64,000 bases of DNA from Acidovorax sp. NO-1 (GTDB lineage: Bacteria > Pseudomonadota > Gammaproteobacteria > Burkholderiales > Burkholderiaceae_C): assembly GCF_000238595.1 (NCBI RefSeq), contig NZ_AGTS01000101.1, forward strand, positions 1 through 64,000, given 5' to 3'. The translations under genes and the position numbers were made by a program. The notes below the pieces were generated by a model. That model saw only the letters and a list, made by a program, of their open reading frames with translations. It did not search any database and had not been told where the DNA came from. Position 1 is the first letter of the stretch, and the number at the start of each line of letters is the position of its first letter. Shown piece by piece: positions 43,344-53,475 of this stretch.

Positions 43344-44849
43344 TTACTCGGCGTCAGCTTGCGCGACAAGGGCGTCCAGCACACCGGGTTCGAAGCGCCG
43401 GGCAACGCCATCGGCCAGCCCATCAAACACAGCCTCCAGTGTGGGCGCATGGGCACCAAAAAGGGCTTTCAAAACAGCAGCGTCTTCCAGCAAACCGTGC
43501 AGGTACACGCCCAGCACATTGCCCGCCGGGTTTTGCCAGGCGATGCCGGGGATGACCTCGCGCGCCACATCGCCCTTGGCAGCCATGGCCGGGTGCTGGG
43601 CTGTCTGGCCGTGGTGGATTTCGTAGCCGGTGACGGGCACACCCGCCAATGCCGCCCACGCGCCCTGCACTGCACCCAACTGCGCCTGCGTGCGCTGCAC
43701 GGTCTTGGCGACTTCGAACGTGGTGACCAGGGGCAGCAGGCCCAGGCCCGGCGCATTGCCGTCGATGCCGGCGGTGTCGATCAGCGCCTCGCCCAGCATC
43801 TGCAGGCCGCCGCACACGCCCAGCACCGTGCCGCCCTGCCCCGCGTGCTGCGCTATGGCCTGATCCAGACCCTGTGCGCGCAGCCAGGCCAGGTCGGCGG
43901 CGGTGGACTTGGAGCCGGGCAGCACCACCCAGTCGGAGGGCTTCAGCCCGCCCAGGTCTGCCGGACTGCGCGCCCACAGCAGACGCACGCCGGGCACGTT
44001 CTTGAGCGGCTGGAACTCGTCGAGATTGCTGATGCGCGGGTAGGCCACCACGGCCACCGTGGTGTGCACGGCGCCCGCTGACAACGTGCGGTCATCGAAT
44101 ACACCATCTTCTTCGGGCAGACCGTGGCGCCACTGCATCGGTATGGTGGCCACCGTGGGCACGCCGGTCAGGTCTTGCAGCAACTGCGGCGCAGGGGCCA
44201 GCAGGCTGGCGTCGCCGCGAAACTTGTTGAGCACAAAGCCATGGATCAGCGCACGCTCGTCCTCGGGCAGCAGCGCCCAGGTGCCGTACAGGTGGGCAAA
44301 CGCGCCGCCCCGGTCGATGTCGGTCACCAGCAGGCAGCGTGCATCGGCATGGCGGGCCACGCGCATGTTGACGATGTCACTCGCGTGCAGGTTGATCTCT
44401 GCTGGCGAACCTGCGCCCTCGATCACCACCACGTCGTTCTCGGCACGCAGTGCATCCAGCGCTGCAGCGATCTGCGGCCACACCTTTTCGCTGCGGCCGC
44501 GCCAGGGCATGGCCGTCAGCTCGGCACTCACCTGCCCCATCAGCACGACCTGGCTGTGCGTGTCGGCCTCGGGCTTGAGCAGCAGCGGGTTCATGCGCAC
44601 CTCAGGCTCGGCGCGCGCGGCAAGCGCCTGGAAATACTGGGCGCTGCCGATTTCGCCCATCACACCCGCAGGGCCAGGCACCACACGTGCGTTGTTGCTC
44701 ATGTTCTGCGCCTTGAACGGCGCGACCTTGAGGCCCAGGTTGCTGTAGTAGCGGCATAGCGCGGTGGTGAGCCAGCTTTTGCCCGCACCGCTGGTGGTGC
44801 CCAGCACCATCACGCAACGGGCCAATTGGGGAGCAGAGTTTTCAGTCAA
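43344..44849 (-). CDS. cobQ: cobyric acid synthase CobQ
   Basis: A 501-residue CobQ, amidating adenosylcobyrinic acid a,c-diamide at four positions with glutamine. The N-terminal P-loop-like ATPase begins VMVLGTTSGAGKSWLTTALCRYYSNLG, followed by QAQNMSNNARV-type region (APFKAQNMSNNA), DIDRGGAFAHLYG, and the C-terminal class I glutamine amidotransferase has VLGVCGGLQMLGE (nucleophile Cys) and a His in GVYLHGLLED. The stop of the upstream DUF3037 gene overlaps its start by four bases. It is the last gene of the large minus-strand operon. Confidence 0.96.
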   Translation of the reverse strand: MTENSAPQLARCVMVLGTTSGAGKSWLTTALCRYYSNLGLKVAPFKAQNMSNNARVVPGPAGVMGEIGSAQYFQALAARAEPEVRMNPLLLKPEADTHSQVVLMGQVSAELTAMPWRGRSEKVWPQIAAALDALRAENDVVVIEGAGSPAEINLHASDIVNMRVARHADARCLLVTDIDRGGAFAHLYGTWALLPEDERALIHGFVLNKFRGDASLLAPAPQLLQDLTGVPTVATIPMQWRHGLPEEDGVFDDRTLSAGAVHTTVAVVAYPRISNLDEFQPLKNVPGVRLLWARSPADLGGLKPSDWVVLPGSKSTAADLAWLRAQGLDQAIAQHAGQGGTVLGVCGGLQMLGEALIDTAGIDGNAPGLGLLPLVTTFEVAKTVQRTQAQLGAVQGAWAALAGVPVTGYEIHHGQTAQHPAMAAKGDVAREVIPGIAWQNPAGNVLGVYLHGLLEDAAVLKALFGAHAPTLEAVFDGLADGVARRFEPGVLDALVAQADAE

Positions 44850-45238
44850 GGCAATGGGCGGACCATGCGGTCCATGATGTGTTCAAGTGCTGCGGCCGCA
44901 TCGGAGCAGCGGCCCGTGTGCACGGGCGAGGTCTGGATGATGGCGCTGCGTTTGGCGGTGAGCCAGTGAAAACGCTGGCGGTACGGCAGGCGGGCGATGG
45001 GGCCACAGCCTTCGTCGCCCGCACAGATGGCCACGATGGCGGCCAGATGGCGGCGCACGGTGTCGATGTCGGCGTGCGGGTCCATGGTCAGCAGGCGCGC
45101 TTCATCGAGCGCGATGGCAGCCTGGAGAAAGCCGGTGCGCTGGCACGACAGGATCACGCCGGCGTTGATGAACTCTTCGCGCTCCACGCGCGGTACCACG
45201 CGCACGATGGCGTAGTCGTACACCTCAGGCGCGTGCAT
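44846..45238 (-). CDS. DUF3037 family protein
   Basis: A 130-residue protein starting YDYAIVRVVPRVEREEFINAGVILSC, the conserved opening of DUF3037. Such proteins are commonly encoded next to a HipA-like kinase, as here: its start lies 14 bases inside the end of that gene, and its stop overlaps cobQ. No membrane segment or enzyme motif is visible. The pair is embedded in the cobalamin operon without an obvious metabolic reason. Confidence 0.82.
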   Translation of the reverse strand: MHAPEVYDYAIVRVVPRVEREEFINAGVILSCQRTGFLQAAIALDEARLLTMDPHADIDTVRRHLAAIVAICAGDEGCGPIARLPYRQRFHWLTAKRSAIIQTSPVHTGRCSDAAAALEHIMDRMVRPLP

Positions 45239-46019
45239 CGACGGCCTCCTTCAGCGCATTCACCCAGGTGGTGCGCCCGGCAATGCGCGCGCAGAAGTAG
45301 TCCACATAGGCTCGGCGGTGGGTAGCGGCTGCGGTCAGCAGGCCTTCTTCGTGGTCGGCACCGGCCAGCACCAAAAACTCGTCGGGCACCTCGGCCAAAA
45401 TGCCGGTCACCACCTCGGGCGTGAGGCGCGCGGCCAGCTCGGCATCCACCTGCGCGAGCAGCGTGGCCCGGGCCAGCAGCACATGGTCGGCAATGGGCGC
45501 AAAGGGCTTGGCGGGCAGGGCCACCGTGCCGTTCCAGGCGTGGTGAAAGGTCAGCGCCGCACCATGGTCGATGAGCCAGGGCTGGCGGTGCCACATGAGC
45601 AGATTGGTGTTGCGCGCGGTGCGGTCCACATTGCCCACCAAGGCATCGAACCACACGAGGCGTGTGGCAAAATCATCGGACACCACATCCACCGCCGGGT
45701 CGAAATTGAGCGCGCCCGACAGGTAGTCCAGCCCCACGTTCAGGCCGCCGCTGGCGCGCACCAGGTCCTGGATCTCGGGGTCGGGCTCGGTCTGCGCCAG
45801 CGCGGGGTCGAGCTGGGCCAGCACGATCTCGGGCACGGGTAGGCCCAGCGCACGGGCGATACCGCCCGCGATCATCTCGGCCAGCAGTGCGCGCACGCCC
45901 TGCCCTGCGCCACGGAACTTGAGCACGTAGGTGCCCAGGTCGTCGCCCTCAACGATGGCGGGCATGGAGCCACCTTCACGCAGCGGCGTGACGTAGCGAT
46001 TGACGGTGATGGTTCTCAC
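45225..46019 (-). CDS. HipA-like kinase, paired with DUF3037
   Basis: A 264-residue HipA-family kinase-like protein. The nucleotide-binding lysine region is YVLKFRGAGQGVRALLAEMI, the catalytic loop WFDALVGNVDRTARNTNLLM and the metal-binding aspartate WLIDHGAALTFHH, all kinase-like and intact. It lacks the N-terminal domain of full HipA toxins and no HipB-type antitoxin is adjacent. The GTG start at 46019 is supported by AGGGGAG six to seven bases upstream and overlaps the cobC stop (GTGA). Function unknown; it may be a toxin-antitoxin-like or regulatory kinase with DUF3037. Confidence 0.78.
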   Translation of the reverse strand: MRTITVNRYVTPLREGGSMPAIVEGDDLGTYVLKFRGAGQGVRALLAEMIAGGIARALGLPVPEIVLAQLDPALAQTEPDPEIQDLVRASGGLNVGLDYLSGALNFDPAVDVVSDDFATRLVWFDALVGNVDRTARNTNLLMWHRQPWLIDHGAALTFHHAWNGTVALPAKPFAPIADHVLLARATLLAQVDAELAARLTPEVVTGILAEVPDEFLVLAGADHEEGLLTAAATHRRAYVDYFCARIAGRTTWVNALKEAVDARA

Positions 46020-47092
46020 GAGGTCTCCCCTGAACCGTTTGAAACTCTGTGCGGGATGGTACGGCCCGGCAGCGCCTGCCATGCGGCCTGCAGCGCATCT
46101 TGAGCAGCAGGCGCCAGCACCCCCAGCCGCACGGTGCCGGGCAGGCCGAACGATGTTGCATCGCGCAGCTTGATGCCGCTGGCGCGCAGCGCGGCCAGGT
46201 CGCTTTGCAGCTTGACTGAGACGGGCTGCGCGCAAAAATAGTTGGCCAGGCTGCCGGCGTGCAAGGCCCAGCCCAGGTCGGTGCACAGGGCCTGCTGGCG
46301 CGCCTTCCAGGCGCCCAGAGTGCGCAGGCTGCGCACCAGCCACTGCTGCACGGTGGCTTGCGTCCACGCCTGCAGCAGTGCCACACCGTGGGCGCCCACG
46401 GGCCAAGAAGGGGCCAAGGCCGTCAGCCCCAGCGCCTGCTCTTCACCGTCTGGCGGTGCAATCGCATAGGCGGCACGTACGCCCGTCAGCCCCAGGGCCT
46501 TGTTGGGGGTCCAGAGTTGCCAGCTGGCCGATGGCAGGTACGGCTGCGGTGCGCCCGTCCATGCGCCCTCGGGGTCCAACCGCAGGGGGACATACGCGCA
46601 GTCGAGCACACGCCTGGCAGCAGCAGCATCGCCCGGCCGCCAAGCACCCAGCGCGGGGTCTTCCAGCCCCAAAGGGCTCGACGGCTCGCACGCCCATTGC
46701 AGGCCTGCTGCGGCGCCGCCGCCCCGCAGCACCTCCAGCCCCCGCACCTGTGCGGCCTGCGCGTAGTCGCCATAGCTGTATTGCGGCACGGCGACCTGCA
46801 CAGCGCCCTGCTGTGCGGCCAGCGCGGTGATGCGGTGGATGAACTCGCTGGCACTGGCCGCCAGCACGATACGCCCCGGCGCCACGCCATGGAAGGCGCC
46901 CAGGGCCTCGCGCAGCGCCGTGTAGGCCGGGTCGGGGTAGCGCGTGGCGTCGGCCGCCTGCACGGCGTGCAGCGCCTCAGGGCATGGCCCGCAGGCGTTG
47001 CTGTTGGTCGAGAAATCAAACACCGGAACGCCCGCAGCATCCGGCCCACCGTGCAATGGCACGGACGTGGAGAAACATCTTGGGGAGGTCAT
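46016..47092 (-). CDS. cobC: threonine-phosphate decarboxylase (CobC/CobD type)
   Basis: A 358-residue PLP-dependent enzyme of the class I/II fold that makes (R)-1-aminopropan-2-ol phosphate for the cobalamin side chain. Visible are STNSNACGPCPEAL (the family's N-terminal S-x-N-P/C region), RYPDPAYTALREAL, a glycine-rich AASASEFIHRI, and the Schiff-base lysine in LWTPNKALGLTGVRAAYA. Its ATG overlaps the cbiB stop by four bases. Symbol follows the Pseudomonas/Alphaproteobacteria usage; in Salmonella this enzyme is CobD. Confidence 0.9.
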   Translation of the reverse strand: MTSPRCFSTSVPLHGGPDAAGVPVFDFSTNSNACGPCPEALHAVQAADATRYPDPAYTALREALGAFHGVAPGRIVLAASASEFIHRITALAAQQGAVQVAVPQYSYGDYAQAAQVRGLEVLRGGGAAAGLQWACEPSSPLGLEDPALGAWRPGDAAAARRVLDCAYVPLRLDPEGAWTGAPQPYLPSASWQLWTPNKALGLTGVRAAYAIAPPDGEEQALGLTALAPSWPVGAHGVALLQAWTQATVQQWLVRSLRTLGAWKARQQALCTDLGWALHAGSLANYFCAQPVSVKLQSDLAALRASGIKLRDATSFGLPGTVRLGVLAPAAQDALQAAWQALPGRTIPHRVSNGSGETS

Positions 47093-48102
47093 GCGTGCGC
47101 CCAGGCAACCCCCACCAGCACCAGTAGCTGCAGGCCCGCCACCACGGGCACCATCGCCAGCACCACCTGCGTGCCCAGGCGCGCGGCACGCCGCGTATCC
47201 AGAGGCCCCGCCCGGCGGCCCTTGCTGTGCAGCGTGTACACACCGGGCTTGGCCAGGCGCACGTTCAACGCCAGCGCCATGGCCGCCATGGGCCAGCCGC
47301 TGTTGGGGGATGGCGTCTTGCGCGCCTGGCGGGCCAGCGTGGAAAACGGCAGGCCCCTGGCGACCACCGCCAGCAACAGGGCGGTGATGCGGGCTGGCAC
47401 CCACGACAGCACGTCGTCCGCCCGCGCCGCCCACTTGCCCGCCCATTGCCAGTAGCGCCCGCCGCGCATGCCGGGGTAGCCCCACATGGCATCGGCCGTA
47501 TTGGCAAAGCGGTACAGCGCAGCGCCCGGCAGGCCCAGCAGCGCAAACCAAAAGAGCGGCGCTACCACGGAATCATTCAGGTTCTCGGCCAGCGACTCGA
47601 TGGCCGATTCGCGCACCTGTCCGGCGGTGAGTGCGCTCACGTCCCGGCTCACCAGCCGGGCCAGCTGCGCGCGCCCGGCGGGCAGCGACTGACCCAGCGC
47701 CACGTCCACCGCCAGCACCTCGTCGTGCAACATGCGCCAGGCCAGCAGGGGTTTGAGCAGGAGCGCCAGCAATGCCATGGCAAGGAACGCATGGAGCATC
47801 AGCACGAGGTGCTGAATCCCCCAGGCAACTATCAAAACAATAGCTGCCAGCGCATACCAGACAAGCGCCGAGCGCCAAAAAACCTTGAAATCTCGGGCCA
47901 CAGGCACTGCGGGCGCCAGGCGGTCGCCCCACCACTGCAGCGCCTTGCCCATCCACACCACCGGGTGCCACGCGGCGGGGGGCTCGCCCAGCAAGTAATC
48001 CACCGCCAAAGCCAGGGGCACCGCCAAGAGAAACGCGAGCCAACCTGCGGCCCACATGCCGGGCAACATTGCGGGCCACAGATCGTGCAACGGCATGTTC
48101 AT
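47089..48102 (-). CDS. cbiB: adenosylcobinamide-phosphate synthase CbiB
   Basis: A 337-residue membrane protein with about five hydrophobic segments, attaching aminopropanol (phosphate) to adenosylcobyric acid. Signature parts: DYLLGEPPAAWHPVVWMGK, VRESAIESLAENLNDSVVAPLFW, ADAMWGYPGMRGGRYWQWAGKWAARADDVLSWVPAR and GWPMAAMALAL. It is also called CobD in Pseudomonas nomenclature. A palindromic repeat copy lies in its coding sequence (47828-47891). Its ATG overlaps the jetD stop by four bases, so translation of this B12 enzyme is coupled to the Wadjet operon. Confidence 0.95.
   Translation of the reverse strand: MNMPLHDLWPAMLPGMWAAGWLAFLLAVPLALAVDYLLGEPPAAWHPVVWMGKALQWWGDRLAPAVPVARDFKVFWRSALVWYALAAIVLIVAWGIQHLVLMLHAFLAMALLALLLKPLLAWRMLHDEVLAVDVALGQSLPAGRAQLARLVSRDVSALTAGQVRESAIESLAENLNDSVVAPLFWFALLGLPGAALYRFANTADAMWGYPGMRGGRYWQWAGKWAARADDVLSWVPARITALLLAVVARGLPFSTLARQARKTPSPNSGWPMAAMALALNVRLAKPGVYTLHSKGRRAGPLDTRRAARLGTQVVLAMVPVVAGLQLLVLVGVAWAHA
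47828..47891 (+). repeat. palindromic repeat copy inside cbiB
   Basis: ACAATAGCTGCCAGCGCATACCAGACAAGCGCCGAGCGCC-like stretch then AAAAACCTTGAAAT matches the element consensus. In cbiB it is read in the antisense direction and encodes part of a membrane helix (FKVFWRSALVWYALAAIVLIV). Confidence 0.6.
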
Positions 48103-49322
48103 TCAGATTCCCCGGTCGGCTGCAGCACGGACAGGGCCTGCTCAACCCAGCCAAACCCGATGCGTTCTTGCTCCAGCCGCAGGGGGGGCTCTGCCCGCAC
48201 CCGGCCATAGCGCAGGTCGTCGTAAAGCGCGGATTCATGAGGGTGCAGCCGTGGCAACTCGCGAGTCAAGGGCTGGGGTTCGTGCCCCCAGTGGTCGGCA
48301 TGGGCCAGCAAGGTGGCGCGGTCCATCAACAGCGACTGGGCCTGCGGCAGCGTGGCGCGCAGTTGGTCCAGGATGGCAAAGCCGTGCGTGTCGATGTCAC
48401 CCCAGTAGTGCACTGCACAGTGCCGCAGCCAGGCCGCGCCCGCCAGCACCTCAAAACCGTAGCCCGCGCCAAACACCACCAGGCTGTCGGCAACCGGTGG
48501 CAGGGCCAAAAAATTGACTTCGTTTTCGGTAATGAACACCCGGCGCACGCGCGGGTTCAAAGACTCGAAAGCGCCTTGTGTGATGGTGATATCTGTGATG
48601 CCCGCCCCCCACGGCGCGAGCGCAGCCGCCCCCAGCCAGCGCAGCCGAATGCGCAGCGGCTTGTCGGCAAAACCATAGCGGCGTGCAAACTGGCCCACGC
48701 CCGTGGCCGCAGCGTCCACGGCCTGGGGCGGCAGGACCAGGTCCAGCAGCTCGGTCAGCACGCCCCGGTGCGCTTCGGTGAACTTGGTGTCCACGCCGGG
48801 CAGGTCCATCTGGCGCAGGTAGATGCCGGGCCGGGGGTGGGCCTGCAACCATGCCACCACGGCCAGCAGCCGAGGCCAGGCCGCAGCCAGCGCCAGGGCC
48901 TGCAGAGGGCGGCGCGCCAACCAGGGCAACAGCAAGGGCTGCTGCCCGGCAGTGGTGGCCACCAGCGCGGCAAAGCGGCGGGCGTCGGCGGTTTTGCCGA
49001 TCAGGGCCAGGGCTGCGTCCAGGCTGTCTACCCAGGCAACGTCGGGCAGGCTGTGCTGGCCTACCTCGCGGTGACGCAGTTCGCGTTCTTCCAGCCGGTA
49101 GTGGCCTGCGCCTGCCCGCAGGCTGCTGGCCCAAGCGCGGGCCTCGGCAAAGCGCTGGGCCAGCTCGCTGGAGCTGGGCGCCACCACGCGCAGTCGGCAG
49201 GGGAAGACCAGCGACGGCGTGTCCACCGCTGCATGGCCAGCTACCAGCGCGGCCAGCAGCTCGCCCCGGTCCCAGCGCTTTTGCACCTGCGCGCGCAGGT
49301 CGTCCGGGCTAGTCCAGGCCAT
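48099..49322 (-). CDS. jetD: Wadjet protein JetD (DUF3322/DUF2220, topoisomerase-like nuclease)
   Basis: A 407-residue JetD, the DNA-cleaving subunit of Wadjet. The N-terminal arm domain (DUF3322) is followed by a C-terminal Toprim domain (DUF2220) with [15 protein letters not shown] carrying the catalytic glutamate and [18 protein letters not shown] with the DxD metal site. Both motifs are intact, so the nuclease should be active. It overlaps jetC by 14 bases and cbiB by four. The ATG 49322 is chosen because the longer frame lies entirely within jetC. Confidence 0.93.
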   Translation of the reverse strand: MAWTSPDDLRAQVQKRWDRGELLAALVAGHAAVDTPSLVFPCRLRVVAPSSSELAQRFAEARAWASSLRAGAGHYRLEERELRHREVGQHSLPDVAWVDSLDAALALIGKTADARRFAALVATTAGQQPLLLPWLARRPLQALALAAAWPRLLAVVAWLQAHPRPGIYLRQMDLPGVDTKFTEAHRGVLTELLDLVLPPQAVDAAATGVGQFARRYGFADKPLRIRLRWLGAAALAPWGAGITDITITQGAFESLNPRVRRVFITENEVNFLALPPVADSLVVFGAGYGFEVLAGAAWLRHCAVHYWGDIDTHGFAILDQLRATLPQAQSLLMDRATLLAHADHWGHEPQPLTRELPRLHPHESALYDDLRYGRVRAEPPLRLEQERIGFGWVEQALSVLQPTGESE

Positions 49323-52300
49323 GGCCGGGCTCCGGGTGGATGTGGATTTGCTGCGTGAGGCCCTCCAGCCGCTCTTTCTCGGCCTGGTACTCCTCAATGC
49401 TCAGGGTGCGCAGTTGCGAGTCGCGCCCCTCTGCGTTGTGCACAAAGCCTACGCTGGACACAAAGGGCTCGATGATGTGAATTTTTTGCAGCGGCGTGAC
49501 GATGAGCAGTTGTAGATTGAGCCGCTGGAACAGCTGCAGGCCATATTGCGCCGATTCGTCCGAGCCCCTGCCAAACGCCTCGTCGATGACCACAAAGCGA
49601 AAGCTGCGCGAACGCGTCTCGCCCCAGGCCAGGCCAAACTGGTAGGCCAGGCTGGCGGCCAGGATGGTGTAGGCCAGCTTTTCCTTTTGCCCGCCCGACT
49701 TGCCGCCCGAGTCGCTGTAGTGCTCGTGTTCGCGCCCATCGGCACGCCAGCGCTCGCTGGCCGAAAACACGTACCAGTTGCGCACATCGGTCACCTTGGC
49801 GGCCCAGCGGCGGTCAGGCTCGGCCAGGCCCGGGCGGCCGCGCAGGCGCTCGATGATGGCCTTGACCTGCAGGAACTTGGCCTCTGAGTACTGGCTGCCC
49901 TGCCCCGCCCCGTCACCGGGCAGGGTGCCCGACATCGCCCCCGACAGGCAGGCCGTAAGCTCGGCGCGAAACTCACGCACCTCCACGTCGCCCGTGGCCT
50001 GAGCCTCCAGCACGATGAAGCGCTCGGGGTTGTAGTCGATCTGGGTGAGCGACTGGTTGATGAGCGCAATGCGTTCCTGGATGGTTTCGCGCTCGCGGTT
50101 GAGCTGCGAGTTGAAATGCGCCACCTCGTTGATGGTGTTCTCATTGAGCAGGCGTTTGAAGTCGGCCTCAAAACGCGGCAGGTCGTCGGCGTGCAGTTGC
50201 TCCAGCAACTTGCGGTATTCACTGGCCGAAGCCACCGCCACGTCGATTTCCTGCGTCTCCAGCGCATAGGCGGTGTTGAATGCGCGCATGGCGGCGATGA
50301 TTTTTTCCACCAGTTGCTGGCTGCGCCGCCCTTCGGCGTCGATGGACTTTTGCAGCGCCTCGCGCAGCTCGCGCTCGCGGGCGTCGCAGTGGGGCAGCGT
50401 GAGCGGCTGGCCGCCCAGCACCTCGGACAACAGGGTGTTCAGGTGCTCGGCGGCAGCACGGTCTGTAGGGGGCTCATCGGTAAGGGCCGCTTCTGTATCG
50501 CTGCGCCGGGTGCGAGCGTGGGCCAGGTTCACCTCGGTGCGGGTGCGCCGGTCGCGCTGCTCGGCCAGGCGCCCCTCCAGCTGGACCAGTGCTCTTTCCA
50601 CCTCAGCCAAACGCCCGGTGAGGGTTTGCAGCAGGTCGGAGGATGCGCGCAACTGCGCCAGTTCGTCGTTCAGCCTCGCCACCTCGCGCGCAGGGGTTTG
50701 CCAATCCAGCTCCGCATAGTCGCGAAACTCCACCAGCTTGTCGAGCCAGCGCAAGCGCTCTTGCACCGACTGCTGCTGCGTCTGCAGCTCGGCAATGCGG
50801 GCGCCCACGCGGCCCAGGTGGGCCTCCAGCACTTTGGCCTTGGCCTGCAGGGCCGCCAGCTTGGCGGTGTTGCTCCAGCCCAGCACGTAGCGGCTGCGGT
50901 CGGCCAGCGCGTGGCGGTCGTCCTTTTCGTGGCGCTCGCCGCCCTTGATTTGCCCGGCGCGGGTGATGGCCCGGGGCTCGCGGCGAAACTGCTCTTGGGT
51001 GGTGCAGCACACCACGTTGAAGCGCTGCCACAGCGCCTGCTCCAGCCAGCCGTAAAAGGGTGAATCGGGTTTGATGGAGAGCTTGCGCAACAGGGCATCG
51101 GCGGGCAGCTCCGGGACGTCTGCAGGCCGCGTTGGGTGCACCTTGTAGTACACCAGCCGTCCGCGCAGGGCCGTCTGGTCCACCCATTCGGCCACGCGCG
51201 CATAAAGCGCTTCGGGCACCAGCAAAGACAGGCCAAAGTTGTGCATCAGCCGCTCGATGGCGCCTTCCCAGTCGCGTTCGCTGTCTCGCACCTCGATCAG
51301 CTCGCCCGCAAAGGGCATGCGGTCTTCGGGCACGCCCAGCGCCTGGCACAGCGCCGCGCGGATGCCGATCTGCCGCGCATCGATGTTGCTGCGGCGCCCG
51401 CGCAGGCTGTCGATCTCGGCCGCCAGCGCGGCGTGCTCCTGCCGCCCCTGGTGCAGCGCGGCGCCCTGCTCCACCTCTTCGTTGCGCAGCTCGTTGCTGC
51501 GAGCCCCTTCCACCTCACGCATGCTTTGGCAGGCCTGCTGCTGGGTCAGCAGCTCTTGCGCGTTGCCCACCTGCAGCAGGCCCAGCGGCTGGCGCAGCGC
51601 GTCGTAGCGCGCGGCATGGGCTTTGCGGCGCGTGCTTTCGGCCTGGCTGCGGGCCATGGCTTCTTCCAGCTGGGCAATGCGGTCGCCACCGCTTTGGGCA
51701 ATGGCCGCGCGCAGTTCGCGCTCTTGCGTTTGCTGGCGGGCTTTGTCGGTCTCCAGCACCTGCACCTTGGTGTGGTCGCTGGCCAGGGCATCGGTGAGCT
51801 GCGCAATGCGCTCATCCAGCAGCGCCAGCTTAAGCCCGGCAAAGTGCGCGCGCAGCGCATCGCGGCTGGCGCGCTGGGTGTCGATGTGGGCCTGCACCTG
51901 GGCATGGCGGTCGCAGTCGGCCACCAGGGGGGTCAGCAGCGCCACCTGGTGCTGCGCCTTGAGCACCGCCGCATGGGCGCGGCTCAGGTCGTCAAAGTGG
52001 GCCATCAGGCTCTGGATGCGCGGCGCCACGTCAAAGGGCTCCAGCATGTGGTGGCGCACAAACTCAGTGAGGTTGCCCACCGACTTCATCGACACCGTCT
52101 GGTGAAACAGCTCCAGCGCCTGCTCGCCGAGGTTGCCAAACCGGCGCCGAAAATGCGCGCCATATTGCGCAAAGCTGTCAAACAAGGCCACACCGCCTTT
52201 GCGCAGCCGTGTGCGCAGCCCGGTGATGGCGCTGCCAAACTGGGCAAAGTCGTCGGTAATCGACAAGGCCTTGTCGGCCACGGCGTACAGGCGTTCGGGC

Positions 52301-52818
52301 TGCCCCTGGGCCTCCTTGAGCCAGAACACCTGCGCCAGCGTCACCGTCTGGTCAAACCCCGCGTTGTGAAACACCCCCAGGATGACCGAATAGCTGCCCG
52401 CATCGCGCAGGGCCACGGGCTTAGCGCTACCGCTGGTTTCGTTGCGCTCGGACTTGAAATGCCCCAGCACATAAGAGCGCAAGGAGCGCTCACGCGCATC
52501 GGCCCCGGCGGCCTTGTTGTAGGCAATGCGGTGCGCTGGCACCAAGAGCGTTGTGACGGCATCGACCAGCGTGGACTTGCCCGAACCAATATCGCCCGTC
52601 AGCAGCCCGTTGCGGCCGTCCAGCGCCAACGACCACACACGTTTGTCAAACGTGCCCCAGTTGAACACCTCCAGCCGCATGAGCCGAAAACCCGAGAGCG
52701 CCGCAACTGTGGGAGCCGCCGCCCGCTCCTGGGCCCCGCTCGGCCCGGCAGGGGCAAGCGGGGCCGCGGGGGCCGCCGGGTCGCCCGCAAACAGGTCGCC
52801 CTCGTCACTGCTGTGCAT
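49309..52818 (-). CDS. jetC: Wadjet SMC-like ATPase JetC
   Basis: A 1169-residue MukB/SMC-like ATPase. The head domain shows Walker [17 protein letters not shown] (about 73-88), and near the C-terminus the ABC signature [24 protein letters not shown] and Walker [16 protein letters not shown], separated by long coiled coils of Gln/Leu/Arg-rich sequence. In Wadjet it extrudes DNA loops to measure circular plasmid size before JetD cleaves. The N-terminus is Pro/Ala-rich and may be disordered. It overlaps jetB by 14 bases. Confidence 0.94.
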   Translation of the reverse strand: MHSSDEGDLFAGDPAAPAAPLAPAGPSGAQERAAAPTVAALSGFRLMRLEVFNWGTFDKRVWSLALDGRNGLLTGDIGSGKSTLVDAVTTLLVPAHRIAYNKAAGADARERSLRSYVLGHFKSERNETSGSAKPVALRDAGSYSVILGVFHNAGFDQTVTLAQVFWLKEAQGQPERLYAVADKALSITDDFAQFGSAITGLRTRLRKGGVALFDSFAQYGAHFRRRFGNLGEQALELFHQTVSMKSVGNLTEFVRHHMLEPFDVAPRIQSLMAHFDDLSRAHAAVLKAQHQVALLTPLVADCDRHAQVQAHIDTQRASRDALRAHFAGLKLALLDERIAQLTDALASDHTKVQVLETDKARQQTQERELRAAIAQSGGDRIAQLEEAMARSQAESTRRKAHAARYDALRQPLGLLQVGNAQELLTQQQACQSMREVEGARSNELRNEEVEQGAALHQGRQEHAALAAEIDSLRGRRSNIDARQIGIRAALCQALGVPEDRMPFAGELIEVRDSERDWEGAIERLMHNFGLSLLVPEALYARVAEWVDQTALRGRLVYYKVHPTRPADVPELPADALLRKLSIKPDSPFYGWLEQALWQRFNVVCCTTQEQFRREPRAITRAGQIKGGERHEKDDRHALADRSRYVLGWSNTAKLAALQAKAKVLEAHLGRVGARIAELQTQQQSVQERLRWLDKLVEFRDYAELDWQTPAREVARLNDELAQLRASSDLLQTLTGRLAEVERALVQLEGRLAEQRDRRTRTEVNLAHARTRRSDTEAALTDEPPTDRAAAEHLNTLLSEVLGGQPLTLPHCDARERELREALQKSIDAEGRRSQQLVEKIIAAMRAFNTAYALETQEIDVAVASASEYRKLLEQLHADDLPRFEADFKRLLNENTINEVAHFNSQLNRERETIQERIALINQSLTQIDYNPERFIVLEAQATGDVEVREFRAELTACLSGAMSGTLPGDGAGQGSQYSEAKFLQVKAIIERLRGRPGLAEPDRRWAAKVTDVRNWYVFSASERWRADGREHEHYSDSGGKSGGQKEKLAYTILAASLAYQFGLAWGETRSRSFRFVVIDEAFGRGSDESAQYGLQLFQRLNLQLLIVTPLQKIHIIEPFVSSVGFVHNAEGRDSQLRTLSIEEYQAEKERLEGLTQQIHIHPEPGHGLD

Positions 52819-53473
52819 CGTCTGCCTCCGTCTGCGAGGTGCTCAAGTGCTGCTGGTAGGCCTGCAGGCGCTCGTCAAAATCGGCCAGCCACTGGGCATC
52901 GACAAAGGCCTTCAGGATGCGGCGCACCTCGTACACCGGTGCCTGGCCCGCATGGGTGGCCTTGAGGCGGCGCACAAAGCCCAGCTCAATCACTTTGTTC
53001 AGGTGCGTTTCGATCTGGTCGATCAGCCGCGCATCGTTGGTGCTGGCGGGCATGAAGATGCGCACCATCTCCACCACCTCGTCGCGCGCCAGAATCAGCC
53101 GGGCTTCGCCGCCGGTGGCATCCAGCTCCGCCAGCTTCTTGCGCAGCAGGGCCAGCAGCAGGCTGACGTGAAAACTCAGGGGCTGGCGGCGCACCAGGCG
53201 CGGCAACTTGGCGGCCGCCTCGTCCTCCTCTTGCACGCGCGAGCGCACAAAGGCATAGCCTTCGGCCTCGTCCACCACCAGGTCCAGCGCCAGCACCGCC
53301 ACGTAGTCTGCCGCCCGTGCACGCAGCGCCTGCAGGGCGTCCCACAGCGCAGCGTCTTCGTCGCGGTAGACCACGCCACGCAGCAACGGGATGACCACGG
53401 CAGACAGATCCCACTGCGGTAAGGGGTTGGCGATTGCATCGATGGGCGCTGCGTCGTTCAGGTCGTCGCTCAT
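52805..53473 (-). CDS. jetB: Wadjet protein JetB (DUF4194, MukE-like)
   Basis: A 222-residue protein of the DUF4194 family, corresponding to the MukE-like partner of Jet[28 protein letters not shown], then [44 protein letters not shown] and the winged-helix part [15 protein letters not shown]. The ATG at 53473 has AGGACTTGA upstream; a TTG at 53479 would overlap the jetA stop. It should bind JetA and JetC in the loop-extruding complex. Confidence 0.9.
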   Translation of the reverse strand: MSDDLNDAAPIDAIANPLPQWDLSAVVIPLLRGVVYRDEDAALWDALQALRARAADYVAVLALDLVVDEAEGYAFVRSRVQEEDEAAAKLPRLVRRQPLSFHVSLLLALLRKKLAELDATGGEARLILARDEVVEMVRIFMPASTNDARLIDQIETHLNKVIELGFVRRLKATHAGQAPVYEVRRILKAFVDAQWLADFDERLQAYQQHLSTSQTEADDAQQ

Positions 53474-53475
53474 GC

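Noticed and set aside
51136-52965. Plus-strand frame opposite jetC and the start of jetB
   Set aside because: Antisense shadow of the SMC-like ATPase.
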